Below, in pieces: positions 59,283 through 64,000 of a stretch of 64,000 nt of DNA; the first letter of the stretch is position 1; each line of letters begins with the position of its first letter. The stretch is from an uncultured Collinsella sp. (lineage in GTDB: Bacteria > Actinomycetota > Coriobacteriia > Coriobacteriales > Coriobacteriaceae): positions 9,733-73,732 of the forward strand of contig CABRNM010000006.1 in NCBI GenBank assembly GCA_902472315.1, given 5' to 3'. Under the pieces are notes generated by a model, which saw only the letters and a program-made list of their open reading frames with translations, ran no database searches and was not told the origin of the DNA. The translations under genes were made by a program, and so were the position numbers.

Positions 59283-60287
59283 CTAACGCAGCATATGCGC
59301 GACCAGTTCGGTGCGCGTGCCGGTGCCAAGCTTTGCATACACACTGGATAGGCGGTTTTTGACAGTGCCCGGCGATACTCCCATATGGCGTGCGATTTCG
59401 GCGTTGGTCCATCCGCGGCAGGCGAGCATGGCCATGGTGAACTCTGTGGTCGTTAGATCGTCGGCCACGTCCTCGCCCGAATCGGGGTTGTGGATGCGCC
59501 GCCAGCCGTAGCTGAATCGATACGTGATTTCGATAATGCGCGCGAAATCGTCAGGGTATTGCGATTTTAAGCATGCCTCGATAAGCCCCTGTAAAAGGCC
59601 GTGATGCTCGCCAATGAGCTCAATAAGGCCGTCGGGGCGCGCAATGTTCCAAGCAACTCCGAAGTGCGTTTTTGCGGCGCCGATGTCCTTGAGGCTCATG
59701 CATGCCATGGAAGCTGCCAGGTGCAGGAATAGTTCCGAGATCGGATAGCTTCTCTGTTTCATGATCAGGGCGTTTTCCGCCATGCCCAGGCTGCGGCCGT
59801 ATTCGCCGCGCAGGTACAAGGCGTGCGCCATCACGTAGCTGGCGAACAGGCGCAGGCCTTCGGGCAGATGCGCCGCAAGTGGATAAAACTCTTCGGCAGA
59901 ATACGGGGAAGGCAAGTGCAGCAGGACGCTCGCGGCCGAGGCGAACAGGATATGCGTGGCGTGGACGGCGGGCGATTCCTCGTCGGTCGGTGTATCGAGG
60001 ATGCCCGCAAGGCAACGGCGGGCATTGGCGATACGGTTGAGCGACAGGCTGGCGTATCCGCAGATAAAGCATGCGGAATAGCGCAGCGCGGGATCGGTGG
60101 CGTCAAGATAGGGGCGTGCTGTCTCGGCGGCGAGGGTGGCCTGTCCGCGAAAGTACAGCGCTTCTGCCGTGGCGATGGTGCGTGAATCGGGGTCGGGAAT
60201 GCCTGCAACCGCAGCGTCAATCTGCCCTGGCACAAAGGCGGTGCACATCAACGGCATGGGAACGCATGGGTAGCCATCGCAGTCCAT
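59283..60287 (-). CDS. LuxR-type regulator with helical sensor, 334 aa
   Basis: The C-terminal domain is a LuxR HTH: TEFTMAMLACRGWTNAEIARHMGVSPGTVKNRLSSVYAKLGTGTRTEL. The N-terminal 250 residues are a helical, TPR-like repeat region (AEALYFRGQATLAAETARPYLDATDPALRYSACFICGYASL and similar). No receiver domain or PAS domain is seen, so a MalT-like ligand or protein sensing is possible. It is adjacent to the 1451-aa surface protein gene in the same direction, a pairing common in Coriobacteria. Confidence 0.85.
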   Translation of the reverse strand: MDCDGYPCVPMPLMCTAFVPGQIDAAVAGIPDPDSRTIATAEALYFRGQATLAAETARPYLDATDPALRYSACFICGYASLSLNRIANARRCLAGILDTPTDEESPAVHATHILFASAASVLLHLPSPYSAEEFYPLAAHLPEGLRLFASYVMAHALYLRGEYGRSLGMAENALIMKQRSYPISELFLHLAASMACMSLKDIGAAKTHFGVAWNIARPDGLIELIGEHHGLLQGLIEACLKSQYPDDFARIIEITYRFSYGWRRIHNPDSGEDVADDLTTTEFTMAMLACRGWTNAEIARHMGVSPGTVKNRLSSVYAKLGTGTRTELVAHMLR

Positions 60288-60943
60288 CTTTCATCTCCCA
60301 ACAGCTGGCAACAATAGCAGCAATTGTACTCCTGTTGCTCGGGACTGGAATTTGTGGGTATCGCCTGCGATTATGCCGAACGTATAAAGGAAGAGTTTAA
60401 TGGCGATGCTCCCAAGGTGGCTACCGAAGCCTAGCTGACCTCGATATTCGGAAAAATTGCCACCCCTGCAAAAAGCTCTGTCGCAGCGGTGGGAAACGCA
60501 TCTTCTGGGCATTCCGGCGTCTCCAGTTAGCGCTGGACTGCTGCTGTCGCCTGTGCGTTGGCGAGCGGGGCGTGGGGACCGTCCGGCGACCAGCGGTGAC
60601 GGGCGAGCCCTGCCGCGTGCGTGGGCCTCCATCGGCGTAGACCCATGACCCGCATGGCATCGGAGAAGTCCATCATGGCGTCCAGGACCTTACCGTCCGG
60701 CACGTCCAGCCTAGCGGCTTTCTTGAACCCGAGGTCGAAGGGGGCGTTGTACAAGGCATATGGGGCCGAGTGGAAGTGGATCAAAAGAGCGTTACTTGAC
60801 GTTTCATGCATAATGCCAACCGCCCCGCGACATCACGGTCGCAGCGCGCAGGGGCCGGAGAATCTTTGCGATGAGAGTTGACGTCTAATACCTTGCATCG
60901 TATAGTGTGTATAGCACAGTATATGACGAGAGGAGGTGTGCGG
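60288..60943. other. Long gap with weak open frames
   Basis: About 650 bp. A minus-strand frame at 60527-60811 (LDVPDGKVLDAMMDFSDAMRVMGLRRW inside) has no recognised family and could be a fragment. TATAGTGTGTATAGCAC and TATATGACGAG near 60900-60930 carry the promoter and possible dyads of the PadR operon. No other gene is supported. Confidence 0.45.
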
Positions 60944-61264
60944 ATGGAGGCACAGATGAAGCGCGGCTTCCTGGAGGCCTGCGTGCTCGCGGCCGTCTCC
61001 GGCGAGGAGTCCTACGGCTACCAGATCGTGAAGGACGTACCGGCGAGCATGGGGCTCACGGAGTCGACGCTCTACCCGCTGCTCAAGCGCCTGGAGAAGG
61101 CCGGGTGCATCACGGCGCGCTCCGCCGAGCACAACGGGCGGCTGCGCCGGTACTACCGCATCACGGACGACGGGCGAGCGCGCATTGAGGAGTTCCTGGC
61201 CGAGTGGCCGTCCGTACGGGAGATTTACGCATACGTTGAGGGGGCGCACCATGACGCGCGATGA
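60944..61264 (+). CDS. PadR-family transcriptional regulator
   Basis: A 106-aa winged-helix repressor: MKRGFLEACVLAAVSGEESYGYQIVKDVP, then LTESTLYPLLKRLEKAGCITARSAEHNGRLRRYYRITDDG. GAGAGGAGG lies before the ATG at 60944. It is coupled to the DUF1700 gene by a 14-bp overlap and probably represses the operon through the AT-rich dyads (TATAGTGTGTATAGCAC) upstream. The usual ligand-free PadR of this operon type responds to envelope stress; that is family knowledge. Confidence 0.9.
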   Translation: MEAQMKRGFLEACVLAAVSGEESYGYQIVKDVPASMGLTESTLYPLLKRLEKAGCITARSAEHNGRLRRYYRITDDGRARIEEFLAEWPSVREIYAYVEGAHHDAR

Positions 61265-61874
61265 GTTTCTGGGCCGGTTGGGCGAGCTGCTCGCCTGCCT
61301 GCCGGCCGAGCAGGTGGAGGAGACCAAGGCGTTCTATGCGGAGGCCATCGCCGACCGCATGGAGGACGGTATGAGCGAGGAGGAGGCCGTGGCCGCCATG
61401 GGCACGCCCGGCGAGGTGGCGGATGCCACGCTCGACGACCTGCCCGCGGTGCCGCGCGCGATCGCGAGGACGCGCCGGCGCAGCACCGCGCTGCTGTGGG
61501 TGCTGGCCATCGTGGGCTCCCCGGTGTGGGTGCCGCTGCTCGCCGCCTTCGCCGCCGTGGCCGTCACGGTCTATATCTGCATCTGGGTGCTGGCGCTCTG
61601 CGTGTGGATCGTCGCGGCGGCACTCGGGGGCGTGGGCGTAGTTGAGCTCCTGCTTGCCGTAAGCGGCGTCACCATCGGCCACTTCCCGTACGTCCTCGCC
61701 TCGGCGGGCGTGGGGCTCGGCCTCGTCGGCGTGGCGCTCTTCGTTGGTGCTGGCGCTTGGGCCGCCTCAAAACAAATTGCGCGCCTCTCGGCGCTCTGGG
61801 CGAGGAAGGCCGCCTCGCCCTTCTGGAAGGGTAAGGGCGAGAAGGGCGGCGCTGCCGCGCGTCTCGCGGCGTAG
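61251..61874 (+). CDS. DUF1700 membrane protein
   Basis: A 207-aa protein with the DUF1700 start MTRDEFLGRLGELLACLPAEQVEETKAFYAEAIADRMEDGMSEEEAVAAMGTPGEVA (soluble part). Hydrophobic helices follow at about 80-95, 97-125 and 130-170, and the protein ends in a basic tail. DUF1700 proteins sit after PadR regulators and before DUF4097-type genes; their function is unknown. Confidence 0.9.
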   Translation: MTRDEFLGRLGELLACLPAEQVEETKAFYAEAIADRMEDGMSEEEAVAAMGTPGEVADATLDDLPAVPRAIARTRRRSTALLWVLAIVGSPVWVPLLAAFAAVAVTVYICIWVLALCVWIVAAALGGVGVVELLLAVSGVTIGHFPYVLASAGVGLGLVGVALFVGAGAWAASKQIARLSALWARKAASPFWKGKGEKGGAAARLAA

Positions 61875-61889
61875 AAAGGAGTGAGTACC

Positions 61890-62144
61890 ATGACCAGCGC
61901 GAAGAAAATCTACCTCGCCGTGGCGGGCGGGCTCGTTGCCGCGGGTGTTGTCCTCGCGGGCATTGGCTTTATCGCTTCGGGCTTCGACCCGGCCGTGTTC
62001 ACAACCCAAATCGACACGCGCGACAGCACCATCGTGCTCGGCGGCGTCGAGGTGGACGACCCGATGGGCCTCCCCCTCATCGAGCAGCTCGCCAATCTGG
62101 GCGAGATCGACACCTCCGGCGTCGCGGATCCCGCCGCGCCCTAG
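61890..62144 (+). CDS. Small membrane protein of the PadR operon, 84 aa
   Basis: MTSAKKIYLAVAGGLVAAGVVLAGIGFIASGFDPAVFTTQIDTRDSTIVLGG has one membrane helix followed by an acidic tail (VEVDDPMGLPLIEQLANLG). It resembles the N terminus of the DUF4097-type third gene of these operons but ends after 84 residues. AAAGGAG lies before the ATG. Confidence 0.75.
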   Translation: MTSAKKIYLAVAGGLVAAGVVLAGIGFIASGFDPAVFTTQIDTRDSTIVLGGVEVDDPMGLPLIEQLANLGEIDTSGVADPAAP

Positions 62145-62305
62145 GCGCAGCGAGCCCGGGCGCTCTGCCCGCCAAGCTGCGTAAGCCGGCGAAACCCGAA
62201 CCTCAACCTCTACGCAACTGGCCCCAAGCCTGCGCCGATTCGCTCTCAGCGCCGCGCGGGGGCCCGTGACGCATGCCCAAAAAGGTACGAGGAGAAAGGA
62301 ACGCG

Positions 62306-62401
62306 ATGACGACAACCACGCCCTTCCGCCTTCACGGGGCCACGCAGGACCGGAAGCGACTGGGCCGTGCGGTGGGGCTGTGCCTGGATTGGCTACACTG
62401 A
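62306..62401 (+). pseudogene. 31-residue stub after the PadR operon
   Basis: MTTTTPFRLHGATQDRKRLGRAVGLCLDWLH has AAAGGA upstream and looks like the truncated start of a PspC-like protein. Nothing continues it. Confidence 0.35.
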
Positions 62402-62557
62402 TATGGACAGTTCCGTGAGGGGCGCGAGAGACGGGACTCTGGGGAGATCTTCGAGGAGGAGTGTCTCGACTGGAAGCGCGGGTTCAGTGGAGCAGGAACC
62501 TAATCTCTGTCTCTCTTGCTTTTTTGATTTGTTGAGAAGCCGGCATTTGGGGGCATT

Positions 62558-63241
62558 TTGGATAGCGAACAGTTCAAACAAGAAGCTGAGAAAATAGAAC
62601 AAAGCCTGAGTGCCTTGAGAGTCGCCGAGCGCAATGCAGTGATTCCCTTCATGAACGGCGACTTTACCCAATGGGATCTATATCTGGCATCCTCCTCTGA
62701 GTATGCGATGAGACTGATAGACGGATTCATCTCCATGCTCGAGTCGAGGAATCTTGTTTGCGTCGCCCAGCTTCTCCGCGCACAGGTTGGAGTCTGCCTG
62801 CGGACATTCGCATTATTCGCCGCCGAAGACCAGGATGACTTTCTCAAGCAGGTGTTTCAAGGTGTGCCTGTGAACAAGCTGAAAGATTTCTCGGGTGAGA
62901 AGATGTCCGATGGAAGACTTCAAGACTTACTCGAGAAGTTCGATCCAAAGGTAAAAGATGTATACAAGGTGACGTCTGGATTCGTCCACTTCTCCATTGA
63001 TATTCTGCCGAGCATGGGTGTGCCTGGGGAGGGCTATGAGGTCGAGTTTAATTTTGGAGCCGAGCCCAACGAGAGAAACAATGCGCCTCTCGTGGAATGC
63101 GGCAAGGCGTTCTACCACTATGTCGACCTGCATCTCCAGATGCTCCATAAGGTGATTGCTTCGGATGAATGGTATGCCGATCGATTCCGTATCGATTCCG
63201 ATGGTCCTGCAGACGAGGCCTCGAAAAGCGAGAAGGTGTAG
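62558..63241 (+). CDS. Hypothetical 227-aa protein (TTG start)
   Basis: I do not recognise a family. It is helical and soluble: MDSEQFKQEAEKIEQSLSALRVAERNAVIPFMNGDFTQWDLYLASSSEYAMRLIDGFISM, then RNLVCVAQLLRAQVGVCLRTFALFAAED. Its opening resembles HEPN-like or DUF-type accessory proteins in outline only. GC and codon use are lower than the PadR operon, suggesting a mobile cargo gene. The TTG start has a weak G-rich site; another start further in is possible. Confidence 0.6.
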   Translation: MDSEQFKQEAEKIEQSLSALRVAERNAVIPFMNGDFTQWDLYLASSSEYAMRLIDGFISMLESRNLVCVAQLLRAQVGVCLRTFALFAAEDQDDFLKQVFQGVPVNKLKDFSGEKMSDGRLQDLLEKFDPKVKDVYKVTSGFVHFSIDILPSMGVPGEGYEVEFNFGAEPNERNNAPLVECGKAFYHYVDLHLQMLHKVIASDEWYADRFRIDSDGPADEASKSEKV

Positions 63242-63507
63242 GTCGAACGCATTGACGCTGCCTTGACAGCATCCCGATATGATAACGAATGGGAAGTTCC
63301 CTGCGAAATGTGCGCCTCTGTATATTCTCGCTAGGACGCCCTCGACCGATAAGGCATCGTTGAGTTCAATTTGAGTTCAGCTCGGGTGCCTGAAAATCGC
63401 CCAACTCTGATAAAAGGGGAGACGACGGTACACCACGTAGACGAGAGGCTATGGAAGTGCACGATTTGATTATATTGGCGCGCTAAACCGCCCCGCTGCC
63501 CAACTTG

Positions 63508-63725
63508 AACTCCGCTCACGCGTGTATGGGGCTGCGAGAGGTAACGGCCTGCGGCCTCCTTTGTGTGCTCGATGATATCTTCGAGCATGCCGGGCATGGC
63601 GGAGACATTCGCTGCAATCCAGCCGTGTTCAAGCGCCGTTTCGGATAGGAGCGAGAGGGGGCTGTCTTGCCCGTTTCCCTTGCACCCGTAAAGATGGTTG
63701 ACAGTTTGGGGTCTCCCGGGTCTTT
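63508..63725 (-). pseudogene. Decayed copy of the AAA ATPase 5' part
   Basis: The minus strand reads MPGMLEDIIEHTKEAAGRYLSQPHTRVSGVQVG, matching MPGMLEDIIERTKEAADSYLSQPHARINGVQIG of the ATPase at 46436-47530. The match includes the region before it down to the P-loop, then breaks. It lies in the same orientation and with the same neighbour order as the intact locus. Confidence 0.75.
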
Positions 63726-63767
63726 AGCTTTTACCGTGCTAGATGCCTCATGGAAACTGTTGGACTT

Positions 63768-63830
63768 TAATCAGACAGACCCAGCATGTCGTTTTCCTCC
63801 ATGAGGACATCGGCTAAAACCGCAACACCT
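63768..63830 (-). pseudogene. Decayed 3' end of the topoisomerase A gene
   Basis: TCAGACAGACCCAGCATGTC and the following bases match the last codons and stop of the GyrA/ParC-like gene at 47777-47830 (Leu-Met-x-Glu-Asn-Asp-Met to the end) with a few changes. It is separated from the ATPase copy by about 40 bp instead of about 350 bp. Confidence 0.65.
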
Positions 63831-64000
63831 ATGCTTGTTTAAGCAAACCTCCTGATAGTCGTGGAGCTGCTGCAGCCCGACATGCAGGACGATCGCGTCG
63901 AAAATGTTGGTGTAAGGGTGACGCCCTAGCGCCCGTTTAACGAAGAACGGCCTTCGTCCTAGAATCTGAAATCACCACAACAACAGGTTCTAGGAAAGGA
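63831..64000. other. Window end, unassigned
   Basis: A minus-strand frame reading VKRALGRHPYTNIFDAIVLHVG and VGLQQLHDYQEVCLNKH has coding appearance but no start or family match. CCTAGAA (63958-63964) and TTCTAGG (63988-63994) form a short inverted repeat. I do not assign a feature. Confidence 0.35.

Noticed and set aside
60527..60811. Minus-strand frame of about 95 codons in the gap before the PadR operon
   Set aside because: No ribosome site and no family match; its C-terminal part is basic and low-complexity. Not enough support for a gene.
63788..63978. Minus-strand frame at the window end
   Set aside because: It reads plausibly but has no start, and the matching family is unknown; the adjacent DNA is decayed duplicate sequence.

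Overview
The window looks like a gut Coriobacteriia chromosome, most likely Collinsella or a close relative. This is inferred from high-GC coding, LPxTG-type surface proteins, a large Tat-type surface protein next to a LuxR regulator, PadR-DUF1700 genes and Coriobacteria-style mobilisation modules. No rRNA or tRNA was found, so the taxonomy is an inference. Core genes at the left (ychF end, an asparaginase, guaA) and in the middle (a type II topoisomerase pair at 47.8-52.1 kb) are separated by accessory DNA.

Region 1 (1-5.1 kb) is core: the ychF 3' end, a DUF1648 membrane protein, a 129-aa orphan and an XRE regulator sharing a 24-bp palindrome, a type I asparaginase, and guaA. Region 2 (5.11-23.88 kb) appears to be one integrative, mobilisable element inserted at the 3' end of guaA. 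The last 15 bases of guaA plus one base recur (15 of 16 identical) at 23867-23882. The element carries a type III restriction-modification system whose mod gene is split by a G10 tract (probable phase variation), a DUF2958 gene, a Tat lipoprotein and zinc-ribbon protein pair, a type IV coupling protein, a relaxase with accessory RHH proteins, a VapE-type replication ATPase, a tyrosine integrase with an excisionase-like protein, and a tandem-HTH regulator near its right end.

Region 3 (23.9-34.1 kb) is a patchwork of decayed mobile DNA and defence genes. Two truncated DUF3800 pieces bracket a phage lysis remnant, an unknown regulator and membrane-protein pair, an McrBC-type system with DUF6508 and a methyltransferase relic, and a foreign-looking cluster of three SAM methyltransferases. 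Region 4 (34.4-39.0 kb) is a lantibiotic-type immunity ABC transporter with a two-component system and no visible bacteriocin gene. Region 5 (39.2-46.4 kb) mixes stubs (TetR, DUF4143, Sir2), a frameshifted ToxN/AbiQ-like gene, yjdF, a MerR-controlled redox/hydrolase cassette, an LPxTG protein and a second flavin reductase.

Region 6 (46.4-54.7 kb) has an AAA ATPase behind three exact 16-bp direct repeats, the topoisomerase operon, a second ATPase behind an array of dyads, and an XRE/membrane-protein pair. Region 7 (54.8-64 kb) has a 1451-aa surface protein, a LuxR regulator, a PadR-DUF1700 operon and an unknown 227-aa protein. It ends with a decayed copy of the AAA-ATPase/topoisomerase junction of region 6.

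Several reading frames break by one or two bases, some of them in homopolymers (mod G10, McrB tail, methyltransferase relic, ToxN-like start, DUF3800). Some may be biological switches or decay and some may be assembly errors; raw reads would separate these.
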